Shown in pieces: positions 29,947-41,699 of a stretch of DNA of 64,000 nt. Source of the stretch: Nematopogon swammerdamellus (lineage: Eukaryota; Arthropoda; Insecta; Lepidoptera; Adelidae); contig OX336343.1 in the NCBI GenBank assembly GCA_946902875.1, forward strand, positions 11,157,361 through 11,221,360, in the 5' to 3' direction. The notes under the pieces are model-generated. The model was given only the letters and a program-made list of their open reading frames with translations. It ran no database searches and was not told where the DNA came from. The position numbers and the translations under genes were made by a program. Position 1 is the first letter of the stretch. Each line of letters begins with the position of its first letter.

Positions 29947-30270
29947 GTAAGGTACATCAACTACAACGTCCGTGATGTCAGCCCTTAACACTTTATTGAA
30001 CAAGGTGCCTTGCTTGTTGCCAGTGCTTCCCTTTGGTCGTGCCGGCTACACTGAACTGGACTGACAACACGAACTATTTATTTACATAGCCGCTTCGACC
30101 AACCTTTCATTAAGTGAGTGCGAGGTGAAGTGCGATGTTACCAACCCGGGCGGATAAACCCTAGTAAGGTAAGAAGGTAATGGACCTACAGTTTTACGTG
30201 GAATCCGAACCACGGTCAGTCTCCAGCGGGCAAACGAACCCATCCAAGTTATGACCGCGCCTAGGTATGA
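29947..30270 (-). mobile_element. SINE subfamily A, nearly full
   Basis: From ACATCAACTACAACGTCCGTGATGTCAGCC through TGCCGGCTACACTGAACTGGAC, AACCCGGGCGG and GACCTACAGTTTTACGTGGAATCCGAACC to the 5S-like head (CATCCAAGTTATGACCGCGCC in reverse sense). No A-tail visible at its left end. Confidence 0.8.
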
Positions 30271-30639
30271 TTATGATCAAATCTATCAAAAATCGTTCTT
30301 CGCGACACACCAAACAAACAACCACCAACTTTCCCCTTTGTCGAATTCATTGTGGTCCACATTTTAATTTAATCATTCATAAATAGGGAAATATGTAATT
30401 GGCCATAATGATTACATACAAATGATTGTGAATGGATGTATGTTTACTACACTCATTAAATTAATACATTCAATAATTTATGTAAATAATTATGGAATTA
30501 TTTACATTAGAGATATAAACAAATTTGTTTTCTTTAGGAACAAATCGAGGAACAAATATAATGGCTGACTTAAAGCTCCTGCTAAGAACGGGGCTTAAGC
30601 AAGTGGAGGGTGTATGCTTGCGCGTCACGCCGAGTAGGG

Positions 30640-31067
30640 CAATCGCCATGGGCGCCGGAAGGAGGGTGCAAGGCAGTGGCGGATCCCCAGGTGAAGCAAG
30701 TGAGGCGCCGCCTCACGCCGCCTCACTTAACTATCTTGAAGGTAAAGAAAAAAAAAATCAACATGGATGTTTATTTATTGCTAGACTTTGGGCATGTCCT
30801 GTCTTGGAAATGAAAACTGCAATACAACATTAATAAAATGCTATTATGTAGGTGGTGCCTCACTACAATTCATTGGTCAGAGCCGCCACTGGTGCAAGGG
30901 GATGTACTTGAAATCCCCTGCCGTGAAACAAAATACATACACAGAAAAATTGGTATTATTAAAGTCACTGTTTGAATAAAAACTTAACGCATCTAGATAA
31001 TTTTCTTGCGTAGATGCAGATGCACCTCACTTAAAGTAATTTTGCCGGCGCCCATGGCAATCGCAGC
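30640..31067. mobile_element. Outer inverted-repeat element hosting a hAT MITE
   Basis: CAATCGCCATGGGCGCCGG (30640-30658) faces CCGGCGCCCATGGCAATCG (about 31048-31066). The element is split by the 217-bp hAT MITE. Confidence 0.6.
30675..30891. mobile_element. hAT-type MITE, 217 bp
   Basis: Terminal inverted repeats CAGTGGCGGATC and CAGTGGCGGCTC with exact 8-bp target duplication GTGCAAGG at 30667-30674 and 30892-30899. No open frame, so non-autonomous. Confidence 0.85.
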
Positions 31068-31069
31068 AT

Positions 31070-32485
31070 CTATAGATTTAAGTGATATAGTTCTAGTGCG
31101 ATTGTACCTAAGTACGAGTATGTAACCCAGATAGACGGCGACACCGCACCACCCCGGGGCGGTGCAGCGGATCGATCCCGCTCCGACTGCACGTAAATAG
31201 AGACAACAGCAGCGGGCTGTGTTAGAAGCTTCGTCATTTATTCGTGTTCATCCAGAGGATGTTCGTGTTCTGCTGTCACCAGTTATTCGTGTTCTGCTGT
31301 CACCAACAGGTTGTGGGGGAATCTATTCACACTGTTTCAGGATTTCTATGATTCATACTATTCAGACTATGAATAACATTGATTTTGATTCGCTCAATCG
31401 TGTAAAAACGAAGAAAACAAGGCAAGTTGATCTTAAATCAATTTTCATAGTCGGGTTTTATTTAATTTTATTTTATATATTGTTATATAATTATTTTTAT
31501 TTATAAATAATAAAGTGTAGTATATGTTTAATGAAATCACAGTTTCTAGTTCTATACTCTATCTAAACAATGATACCCCACTCGATGGGTTTTGGAGAAA
31601 TTGTATTTTTATTTTTACAATAGGACAATAAGGCGACTGGCGGCCGCCATTATTGAATTTTCTAGCAGGTGTGCTTCCCAGGGTTACCCGTGTGATTTTA
31701 ACAAACATACATACACAAATTCAGGCACTTTACCCTCAAACACATTACCATCCTTTTGGCTTCGCCGTAGTCGGGTAAAAACGCCCAATTGACACGCATG
31801 CCACCCCTATGCTAAATTTCAGTCAGATGTTCACCTGGACGCGTACGTAAGTGCACCTAAAAAACGGACATTATATTTTACCGACAGGCCGACCGGGTCA
31901 ATGAGACACTTGATATACTTAAATGTATTAGAAATGCTAGAACCACGTGTAAAATAAAATACTGTTCAATCTTCAATCTAAGTTAGGTAGGTGAGCACAT
32001 GCCACGTGTTCAACTTCCGCATACGCCGGCGCCGCGCTATCCGCCAGCAGCGGAGGAAGCGGCGGCGGCACAGTCGTCGCATGTACGTACACACGCAGTA
32101 ATTCATGATCATTCGACGTGTCCCACACAGCTCAAACGCTAGTTACTGAGAACCACGTCGGCTGGGGGTCGGGTGGGGCTACAAGCTGTTCTTGTCGTCT
32201 GATAAATTCTTTTAGGATCTCTCACATCGTAATGGTGCATGTACTAGATTGACAGTGTCAGCTAATTCGAGGCATCCCAGTGACAGCCCTTGGCATCTCT
32301 GTTCAAGCAGGCTGTTTCAACTCAGTCCTTGGCAACTTTGAAAACTGTTTTATCAGGCTGCCCAAGTTCAGTTCTCGGTAACTCTTCTCTTCATATGCCA
32401 ACAGTCCTATTTCTAGTACACTATGCTATGCACTCGGACTCGTGGCAGTACAGTTCTTCGCATCCCTGTTCCAGTCTATGCCAGT
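31070..32485. other. Spacer with repeat tails
   Basis: Contains a CATACATACACAAATTCAGG...TTTTGGCTTCGCCGTAGTCGGGTA tail at about 31705-31785 (same family as 1170-1210 and 52655-52685) and a GC-rich patch at 32020-32070. No gene recognised. Confidence 0.45.
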
Positions 32486-32487
32486 TT

Positions 32488-33510
32488 TTTTTTATTTTTT
32501 TTATTGACAGCGCGACATATGGCGCCGAGCCACCCATAAGGTGTCTAACGACGCCCATGGACATTCGGTCGTATGCGGGGGTTGCGAATGCCATGCCGGC
32601 CTGACAGGTGCCCATTCACGCCCCTCTTGAAGGACCCGAGACTGTACTTGGGGGGAAATATATGGGCAGGGAGAGCGTTCCAGAGTTTACCGGTTCTGTA
32701 GAGGAATGATCTGCAGAATCGATTGGTATGCATCCGCGGTAAGTCCAGCGTGTAGGGATGCAATCCCTGCCCAGTGCGCGTGGTGCGAAGGTGGAAAGGG
32801 GACGCTGGGATCGCATTAAACAGCTCCTCCGAGTACTCCCCATGGAATAAGCGATAGAACACACTTAGGGAGCCGACATCCCTACGGTGTTGCAGTGGTT
32901 CTAGATCGCAGGACACTTCGGGGTCACCCACTAGTCGCACGGCTCGACGCTGGCTTGAGTCCAGAGGCGCAAGCTGGTATTTGGCAGAGCCATCCCACAG
33001 GTGCGAGCAGTACTCCAAGAAGGACCTGATCTGCGATTTATACAGAAGCAGCTTCGGGTCCGGCGTGAAGTACCGTCGCACCTTATTGAGTACGCCCAGC
33101 TTTTTAGAAGCCAGCTTGGCCTTCCCCTCGATATGGCGACGAAAGTTCAGGTCGTGCGACAGTTCGACTCCGAGGACCCCGAGGTGCTCGCTTAATTTAA
33201 GCGACGTGCCTTGGAATGAAGGAGCCGGTGTGAACGCCACTCTCTTCGCACTGAACGCGCAAACTTGTGTCTTGGAAGCGTTGAACTCGACCAAATTACT
33301 ACGGCCCCATTCGGAAATAGAGCCGAGTGTGTGTTCGAGCTCAGACACAAGTCTTCGCCTCTTCTCATCCAGAACATCCCGACTGGCTGAAGGGTGACTG
33401 GTGTAGGATCCGTGTGCCGTACTGTCATCTGCATAGCAATGTATATTGCCCAGAGACAGCATATCATTGATATGTTCAATCTGATATTTAATCAATATGT
33501 TCAATATGAA
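32488..33510 (-). mobile_element. 5'-truncated CR1/Jockey-like LINE
   Basis: A-tail (T-run at 32488-32504 on plus), 3' UTR and a 319-codon open frame. The 5' end is cut inside the polymerase. It is the best copy of the family also found at 7010, 10067 and 28290. Confidence 0.85.
32545..33504 (-). CDS. LINE reverse transcriptase, C-terminal 319 residues
   Basis: The frame begins just before RT motif C: HCYADDSTAH at residues 22-31 carries both catalytic aspartates. Then follow the motif D region (SNLVEFNASKTQVCAFS), LGVELSHDLNFRRHI (motif E area), the thumb and a C-terminal region RTGKLWNALPAHIFP...FKRGVNGHL. Fingers, motifs A and B and any endonuclease are absent, so it is not active. The uninterrupted frame suggests a fairly recent insertion. 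The listed ATG is arbitrary, because translation would have started far upstream in a full element. Clade assignment to CR1/Jockey-like is from general pattern. Confidence 0.85.
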   Translation of the reverse strand: MNILIKYQIEHINDMLSLGNIHCYADDSTAHGSYTSHPSASRDVLDEKRRRLVSELEHTLGSISEWGRSNLVEFNASKTQVCAFSAKRVAFTPAPSFQGTSLKLSEHLGVLGVELSHDLNFRRHIEGKAKLASKKLGVLNKVRRYFTPDPKLLLYKSQIRSFLEYCSHLWDGSAKYQLAPLDSSQRRAVRLVGDPEVSCDLEPLQHRRDVGSLSVFYRLFHGEYSEELFNAIPASPFHLRTTRTGQGLHPYTLDLPRMHTNRFCRSFLYRTGKLWNALPAHIFPPKYSLGSFKRGVNGHLSGRHGIRNPRIRPNVHGRR

Positions 33511-33689
33511 TCCTGTTCATAGCAGGCTGTACCAGTTGGGTCCACCTAGACGAGAGGGTGCCGCCGGGGCCTAGGATGCGCCTAGGCAAGTCAAGACATC
33601 ATCGCCCACACGCCGCTCCGCACTGTCCCCCATCTCGTCGATTACGCGGCTATGTTATTTTTTATGTATGTATACGAGGTGCGATAGTA

Positions 33690-33952
33690 CCTATTAGGTA
33701 TTCTGTGGTATGGGTGGCGAGTCAGAGCGGCCGAAACACATGCTCCGATCAGCCAATATCACCTCCGAGAAGGTAGGTGCCATAACGGAGACTTCCCTTT
33801 GTATTACTGGCTATACTAGACTAGAAGAGAACACAGCCGAGGCTGTCTTACATCCAGTACAGTGGTATTAACCCAGTCGGCTATCGTTTGAGCCTACTAC
33901 CTAGTAAGGGACAAGGGAATGGACCTACAGTTTTACACCGGTTCCGAAAGCG
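33690..33952 (-). mobile_element. SINE subfamily B, 5'-truncated
   Basis: Same body as 6353-6750 (GTATGGGTGGCGAGTCAGAG, CAGCCAATATCACCTCCGAG, CTACCTAGTAAGGGACAAGG, TTTTACACCGGTTCCGAAAG). It stops where the tRNA head should start; U6-like sequence follows after about 20 bases. Confidence 0.8.
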
Positions 33953-33973
33953 CCGCTAGATGCCAACGACTTC

Positions 33974-34050
33974 GGGAACGATACAGAGAAAATTAGCATG
34001 GCCCCTGCGCAAGGATGACTCGCAAAATCGTAAACCGTTCTACATTTTTT
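33974..34050 (+). pseudogene. U6 snRNA-derived sequence
   Basis: GGAACGATACAGAGAAAATT, AGCATGGCCCCTGCGCAAGG and ATGACTCGCAAAATCGTAAA followed by CCGTTCTACA and TTTTTT match the 3' two thirds of U6 snRNA, including the ACAGAGA box (here followed by AAA) and the catalytic AGC. The 5' stem-loop region is missing or collapsed (only CTTCGG remains), and two to four substitutions are visible. Most likely a retroposed U6 pseudogene, in opposite orientation to the adjoining SINE. Confidence 0.85.
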
Positions 34051-34054
34051 CTAA

Positions 34055-34596
34055 GGCAGCACTATCACGTCAGACTTGGCGGTGGATGGCGGCGCGCGGC
34101 GGTCGTTGCTCCTCGCATCGATTTCAGCTCACCGCTTGAGCGGCTCGGTGTGGGTACGCGCGCACCGAACTTATAATATTTACAAGATAAGGAAGCGCTG
34201 GAAGCGATGGCGAAGCATTAGCAAGAAGACATTTATTTAGACTGTGTGTGTACTCGTACTCGGTTGCTTTGCTACACGCGCTTTCAGTCAGACGGGAAAC
34301 GTCTACGCAGAGAGTCTTTATAGACGATGATGTGGTCTAGATCCGTACTAAGAATCTCTACCTTTAGTCCTTCCTTCAGTCATTCCTTCGTACAGGTTTT
34401 ATGCCTCCTTAGAGGTGCACTTTCTTGAAAAGTATGTTGTGCGCGCACAAGTTGGACTTGCACAGTTTGCCATAAATCTGTCACCTATACAGTGTACAAT
34501 ACAAATTTGTTTCATACTGCTGCTGTATGAAGTGAGCCCGCCCGCAGAGACCGCGTGAGCCTAACTGTGGCTGTGAGTGTTCTGTTTGGACGCCGC
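34055..34596. other. Spacer, GC-rich near 34080-34165
   Basis: No recognised gene or repeat. Confidence 0.35.
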
Positions 34597-34604
34597 CGTG
34601 TGAT

Positions 34605-37367
34605 TAGGGCTGCCACCTTTAAAAAATGGCAAACCCGGAGTATTTAGAAAATAATTTTTTTTTATCGTAAATTTTCCGATGTGTAATAACGATAATAATT
34701 AGGCATATTAACGATACAACTTAAACAATGCTGCTAGGACCGCTTGATTTTTAAAATAATATTTTTTATTTGTTTGTGATTTTTTTATCAACTTTTCTTG
34801 CTCTGGTTTCTTCAAATACTTTAAAAATTATTGACAGGTCATATTATAATTTTATTCATCTTTACAATTAACTCCGACTTCACCATGTCGACTGATAAGC
34901 AGGTTTCTCTCGTCGGTCCTTAAATTTTTCAATAAGCATAAAACGAATTCCACAAATTCATTGATAATCGGTATTGAAAAAAAAAAATTCACAGATCTCG
35001 TGCATTACACGACCTTCGAGGTACATTGAAAATTAACTCAACAAAATAAAAAAAAAATATTACATTTATATAATTTTTGTTATTTTTCAAAAACACAAGC
35101 AGCTTAAAAAATGTAAACTAAAATTTAAACAGAAAAAGAGATAAACTTGGCATTATGTCTAACTAAAGTAACAAATTAATAAATATCAAATACAAAAATA
35201 TAATATAGGTAAGGTTAGAACCTAAAGATGATTTTTTTAAATAGCAAAATATTGAGCTATTCAAAAGGTAAGAAGTGAAATCGCTGCCTTTATTAATCAA
35301 TTTTTTTCGTGTCTCTAGGTTTTGAAAGTTAAAAGCAAAACGAATCATACGAGTTGGGTATGGGAATCCATATGCTCCTTTGGATCCCGCTTGGAGCCCA
35401 TAACTTTTTTCCGGCAATTATCTTGGTCCCCGAACGGAGCCCATCTTTATTCTCAAATTACGGTCGCACGAATTGGTCTATTGCTCTTTCAATCGTTGAT
35501 GAGGGCTATAAGTGACACTGGCAATTATGAACTAACCATTTTTACTTGTCTCCAAAGACCAATTATGAATAATAAAACGAACGCTAGCTGACAGTCATCA
35601 GTTTCTTTGTTCTCATAATTCTCACGAGTTTCGAGGTGACGCACCTCTGCGAAATTATTTATTATAAGTGCTTTCAAGCGGATCTTTCAGGAAAAGGTAA
35701 GTAAAACGTTTTATTTATATGTTATTCTACCTATAGAAGGTGCAGTACGAGCTCGGTTGGCGACAAAAGTCATATTTTTCGTCGCTCAAAAATGTTTGTT
35801 TATTTTTGTATGAAATTTGTAAACAATGACTTTGAGGGCATATTTTTCATGGAAATATAGCTTATTTTTCCAATTTTCTTCGCATTATTATACAAACATA
35901 CGACCAGTTGCAAAATAAAAGAAGGTTTAGTTCAAATAATATATTTATAAAATTAGAAAAAAAAAGGCACGCGCGAGCCATCTGGGAGTTTACGGAATGT
36001 CCCAGGATCTTCATGTTGAACATCAGATTTCGCCGATTTCTGTAAAGAAAACGTATATTATACTTTACTGTTTCTAAAAGTATGTTTCTTTACGAGTATT
36101 CTGATATAAATATTGTAAAGGTATGTTTTGAATTTATTTTATAATGAATTTTTCAAAAAAAAATTGGGATTTTTTTTTTCTACCTAAATTATCTGGTACT
36201 TCTAAACAAGGTAAGCCTCACTGTTTCACATGGATTTTAGGAAATTTTCTAGGCTTTCTAGGACAGAAGAGTTTATAGATCTAACTTTATTAGTTTCCGA
36301 AATATCTGCGTTTATGTCGAGGTCGGCGCTCATGTGCGCGCGCGCCGTCCGCGGGCCACGCCCATGCGGGAGTCTGGGGGCTGTAGACATATTATAACGC
36401 GGGAGCATACAGGTTAACAGCCAGTGTCAAACTTAAAAAAAAAAGCTTAATTATGTATGAATTAAATATTTTACAGTCAATATCCAAATAAATTCCATAT
36501 AACGATACTATTCCATTTGAAATTATCCTTAAATTCTTTCCCAACAAAAAAAAAAATTTTATAAATTATCAAAAATTTTCAAATTATTGCAATATACCAT
36601 TCCATTGTGCACAAACACATCTCATTTAATAGTAATATAACTCCATCACATCACAACTGCACATTCGCATTTGAGTGAACTCACGAAACTCTAAAACAGC
36701 GCTCACTAAACAATTTATAACTTTTATATAAAATTTATAATTTTTCATTTTTTCCAAAAATTAAAAAAGACGTCTCCAGATATCGAGTCAATCTAGAAGA
36801 TAAAAATACAAAAGTTATAAATTTTTAATAATAAGTCTGTCAGAAAGTGCCCTTTCTAAACCCCATAATAAAAAGGGCCCTTTTTAGCAATTTTTTTCGA
36901 TTTTTTCAAAAACTATACAACTTTTTTCAAATTTATTTTCACGATTCTGTAGCCCTTATCAATACACACCCTAATCATTTATGTAGCTTCAAAACTCACG
37001 ACACCAGAGCAATGTCGCACTTTCGCTGGAAATGGTGCCTATACAGAAGCCTTGACAGAAGCGATCGAATAAACATTTTCAATGTTAAAAATTCCAAATT
37101 ATTTTCGGTAATTCTGTGAAATTTGTTACTTTTAATAATTGTAACCATAAACGCGCGCGCACGCGCACGGTGCATCCGATTCGTCCGATGTCCACGCACT
37201 CCGCTCTGATCATCCAGTGATTCAGTCAGTCTAACCGAATTCACCGCTCGGGTCGACGCACCACCCGCCCGGTCTGACCCGGAGATATACGATGCTAACC
37301 CGTAGCCCGGATGTACACCATTCAAACCCGTAGACTCCGGGTCAAACCCGGAGGGGTGGCAGGCCTA
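34605..37367. mobile_element. hAT-superfamily element, 2763 bp
   Basis: Terminal inverted repeats TAGGGCTGCCACC (left) and TAGGCCTGCCACC (right, reverse complement), with exact 8-bp target duplication CGTGTGAT at 34597-34604 and 37368-37375. The right subterminal region also repeats CCCGGAG. The size would fit an autonomous hAT, but no long open frame is seen. One 89-codon frame (35322-35591) holds HTSWVWES, weakly like a BED-finger start, with no continuation. Probably a dead or non-autonomous copy. Confidence 0.85.
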
Positions 37368-37375
37368 CGTGTGAT

Positions 37376-38535
37376 AGTCATGTGATAGTCGTCGCACTGT
37401 GACATTTATTCTGTAAATGACTGAAATAGTTTTACATTGTTTTTGTGGTGGTACATGGTAGACCCGTGATGTCAGCTCGTTATTTACACATTATTCGTGT
37501 CAGATTGGAACTAGGTATCATGCTATGCTAGTGCTAGCCTTTGGCCGTGCCGGCTGCAATGAACTGGACCTTGGATGAAATAGACCATATTAAGGGAGTA
37601 TTTCTGTAAAAACAAGGTGCCAACTCAGGGTGTTTCCCTTGAATTCATTTTCAGATACGCTAAACAAACTATTTATGTAAGCGTTTACAAGTAGTTAGTT
37701 CCTTCAGAACGGTGATACAAATCCGGGATGGATGTTAAGTTACGTGCATAACTAAATTCCCTGCAATAATCCCAAGACTGCCTACGGTAAGTTTTACAGA
37801 ATACGAGAGCCTGCTAGCTCCGATCGAAGCTAAATCATATCATATAATGATATAGCTGAAATATGTTTTACCACTATCGTTGGCAATCGATAGGCTGACT
37901 GACACATCTTTGATCACACATTTTTTTAAGGTCTCGGGGTCGCAATATGAAACTTCATACGAATATTTATTTATACATATATAGAAATTTAATCATAGTC
38001 ATTTGGGGAGCTCGAGGCGAACACAGATCGTCTTCGTGAACATTCTTCCGTGTGTCATTCTAATCGACGAAGTAGACGCGACATAGTGCTAATAAATATG
38101 AGCCATACATTTGACCCGAAAGTAGTTTCACAGCTCTGCAAAACTATCAATAAAGCTGTTTTATTAAAATTGCCTAATAATAATATATCTATGTGGCAAA
38201 ATACGTTAATCCAATAACAGCATATGATGGAGAGCGAAAGAATATTTATTTTCAAGTATAAAATAAAAATTATGTTACAGTAAACATTTCTTCGTTAACT
38301 TATTGTAACACTTTCCCACGAAGCGAACCCCTGCAACTGCAATACACAGAATCGGCGTCCATAGCGGCCATCGATGTCCATATAGCGGCTTTGAAGTTTT
38401 TCCCTACCGATTCGCTCAACCCCTTTTCCCGGTAGCGATAGTGCGGCGAACCGCGTTCCCTCAGCCTTCCACAGAAATATCGCCTACTCGATCGTTACTT
38501 TTCTTTATCCTTCATAGATTATCTACTTTGATTTT
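37376..38535. other. Spacer with SINE remnant
   Basis: A SINE body piece lies at about 37465-37575 (minus; TTTGGCCGTGCCGGCTGCAATGAACTGGACC). No gene recognised. Confidence 0.4.
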
Positions 38536-38538
38536 ATG

Positions 38539-38749
38539 TTTTTTTTTTTATGGAAACTGACAAGGTTGGCTACATCACCTACAACGTCCTTCCAGGAGGG
38601 AAGGGACCTACAGTTTTACGAGGAATCCGAACCTCGGTCAGCCTCCAACGGTCAGCGGTCACCCATCCAAGTAATGACCGCACCCAGCGTTGCTTAACAT
38701 TCAATAGCGACAGTTGACTGTCTGCACCACTGAGCTATCGAGGCTGACA
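38539..38749 (-). mobile_element. Short SINE subfamily A with both ends
   Basis: A-tail (plus-strand T-run 38539-38549), 3' end ATGGAAACTGACAAGG, then a jump of about 170 bases straight to AGGGACCTACAGTTTTACG and the intact 5S-like head ending AGCTATCGAGGCTGACA. Both termini with an internal deletion, perhaps a deletion derivative. Confidence 0.8.
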
Positions 38750-39165
38750 AATGCATATATTTTCAGACTTCTTATGGTAATTTCCAAGGGCCCTAACGGT
38801 AATCGGCAACCACAGTAAACACCTACACAGTAGGTACGAGATTGACAGATACAGAGGCGTACGTATAGGTTTTATACAAGAAGGAACCCTCAACTCACCC
38901 TGTCCTATGCGACTAAGCCATTAAATAAATCTTGGCTACATACATTCGAAGTTATTAAATCTGTCACACCTCAGGTAAAGGAACAACAAAGTGGAAAGGA
39001 CGCAATGACAACACACTATCAAATAATTTACAAAATTATGTTCCGACTCGTCAAATTATGTCTTAGGTATTATAATATCAACTGGGGGCATTGTAGGAAT
39101 ATTAGCTACAGAACAGGCAGAAATTGTACAATAATAATAATTAGCGTATTATTATCCTGCAGAAC
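38750..39165. other. AT-rich spacer
   Basis: Nothing recognised. Confidence 0.35.
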
Positions 39166-39168
39166 TTA

Positions 39169-39304
39169 GGCCCAATTGCGCCAACACGAATTTAGAGTTA
39201 AGTAGCGAGTTATGGATTTAAACGCAGTTCCCACAGTCAACGGGTACTAGCTTAACGAGTTAAACTGATTTATATCGTTAAATTCGTGTTCGCGCAATTG
39301 GCCC
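39169..39304. mobile_element. Harbinger-type MITE, 136 bp
   Basis: Inverted ends GGCCCAATTGCGCCAACACG and GGGCCAATTGCGCGAACACG, TTA direct repeats at 39166-39168 and 39305-39307. Confidence 0.8.
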
Positions 39305-39309
39305 TTAGA

Positions 39310-41550
39310 ACCGATAATAAAGCAGGCCAAGAAGTCGCCTGACTGACTAATAGCGTCTGGGATCTACAGAATAATCCTGTGGCCTAGTTAAGGCATCGGT
39401 TTGACACAAGGAGCGAGGAGCGTGCCGACGACGGCTCCAGGCACTGTAATCCCATTATGTGGCGTCGGTCTGAGCCAGAGCTTAGAGGTGTATCTTGTAT
39501 TGCGAGCCGCTTTGTGTTCACACTTATAACGCGGCCGGTAGAACTACTTTATTAATTACCTATCAATCAGCACACGATTTCGCTGCGTCCACTTCGTCCC
39601 TCCATCAGGCCCGGACATAGACACGCAGGGCCTGTAAGCGCGCCCTAGGCCCTAGGCAGTTAACGGAATTACCTTTTTTGGTAACTTAGCATGATACAAA
39701 CTTTAATTTAATGTGTTGCTTGTTTCACATGAAATTAAACATATTATTCTCCGTATTTAGATACTTACGATAAACATTTTATAAATTTCGATTATTCTTT
39801 CTGCATTCTGTGTGGACCTCCGAGCCGGAGCCCTAGGCAGCTGTCTAGTTCGCCTAGGCAGAAGTCCGCCATTGCCCTCCACAATCGAGCACAGAATACA
39901 TAATAAACTCAAGATTGAACGAAGTACTGAGAGGTCAAAGTCTAACCCGGAGTGATTTTTGTGAAGGAAAATGAAAATTATTTTTTTAAATGTTAACAAG
40001 CATGACATAGGTACTCGCTTTATATTTCTTCATTAGATAAAATATGCAAAGCCGAAAATAAGTAGAAAAAATACGTCCCAACCTAGTGTCGGAACTTGGT
40101 GACATCGTGCAAGTTAGCAGAACGCGGGAGGTATGAGCGCCTAAAGCTCGCGGTAACAGATAAGAAAGTGGCACCTAAATTCGAGGTATTTTACTTTTAT
40201 TTCTGTTATGCGAGTATTTCCTCAATCGACTCAAAAAATGCGATATTCAAATTTCAAAAAAGTACAACCTCCATCAATCCAGTACTGGTGGTGGTACCAC
40301 ATACTAAGGTAACGGAACACTCTCATATCACTTACTGCAGTTAACTTAAAATTTCAATACATAAGGTAATGCAATTTTCAAGACCAAACTGACGAACTAA
40401 ATTTTTCCTTTCCGGTATGGAATCAAAAGCGTCAAAGATTCACTTTATCCTCCGAGGACGACACCAATGGATCAAATTGGGCATGAAAGGGATACGCTCA
40501 TTGGGTTAGCGACATGTCGGAAACGTCGCGACGATGATACGACGTACTACGTCGCGGCGGTCAAAGGCGGCGGTACGGGGTACCTCGACGGCTTGTCGGA
40601 GTCTCCGCGGCGGGCCGGCAGACGGAAGAGACGGATACTAATGCAATTTGGCTACTTCCTGTGTCGGGCGGGGCCTCATCGGCTCGTCTCGTTATCCTAT
40701 TGTCCCCAGATATCTTTGCCGTTGAAGTTAGTCATTCATTATAATATACATAAAGAAAGCTACCCCAGCTTTACTTCTTCCGTCATCGGACCTACAATTT
40801 GTATCCTGTCTGCTTTTTCTGTCGCTATCTAGTAAAATAGTTTCTCTCGAAAAAATGATAGGGATTGTATCTATAATATTATTGTTGCGAATAGCAAACA
40901 GTAAAAAGTGCGAAAACGGATCGAGGCTGGAGATTCAAGATGAGTGCAGAACAGAATGGCGTACGTATGGAGAGGTTCGCTTGCAGAAGTGGGCAGAAGC
41001 AATTAACTGAAGAAGAACGCTGTCCACTACTGTCCAATGACCAATCCAACCAACCCGGTTACCAGGCCAGCACAAGCATTATCAACAAACAAATCTGAGC
41101 TTGTCTCTTACAGAAGCGGAAATATCGACCCCCTTAATAAATCAAGCGCTGTTGTGTGTGGCCCCTGGCGCGTCCGTTCGTACTCTCCTCGTTTCGTTGC
41201 TCAATGACTAAAAATATCCGGTAATGTTTCGCGCAAGGGCGGCTAATGAGTATAGGGGGGTAGGGGAGCAGGCGGGTCGCACAGCGGGTTCTTAGAATAG
41301 GAAGTGACGAGAAGTACAACCAGACATGTAAAATAACGATAACTCTATGAGTACGACTTTCAAAATGGTTCAAATAATCGCACGAATCGTAGATCCATCA
41401 ATAGAAGGTTCCTATCTAATATAAAGTTATATAATACTCGTATTTACTTCACTAATGTCACATTAGTCCGCCTAGACACCTATTTGGGGCACCTTCAATG
41501 GCAAAACTGAATATCCACGTTCGTGCACCATTCTGATAACGTGAACACAA
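39310..41550. other. Unrecognised spacer
   Basis: A CCCTAGGC-containing pair (39640-39660 and 39828-39850) and a GC-rich patch at 40500-40630 are the only features noted. Frames across them show no domain. Confidence 0.35.
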
Positions 41551-41551
41551 C

Positions 41552-41690
41552 ATGTCAGCTAACCCGGATATAGAAGTATTACAAATAACTGATGTAAATG
41601 TGATGGATGATGGATCAGGATCACCCGCCCGCCTAGAAAGCGGCGACGGTGGAGGTGGAGTGCCATACATGCGAGCGGCGAGCGGCACTT
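41552..41690 (+). CDS. Tentative coding start, unknown
   Basis: An ATG in good context (AACACAACATG) opens an acidic, non-repetitive peptide (MSANPDIEVLQITDVNVMDD, then GSPARLESGDGGGGVPYMRA) before the frame turns Arg/Pro-rich and low-complexity past about 41690. A donor-like AG|GTGGAG lies near 41655. It could be a first exon or part of an unrecognised element; there is no homology I know. Confidence 0.25.
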
Positions 41691-41699
41691 GTAACCCGC

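Noticed and set aside
32545..33504. Host gene with RT domain
   Set aside because: A-tail, 5' truncation inside the RT and several paralogous tails in the window show it is a LINE insertion.
33974..34050. Active U6 snRNA gene
   Set aside because: 5' third missing and substitutions present; flanked by SINE and not by a recognisable PSE promoter.
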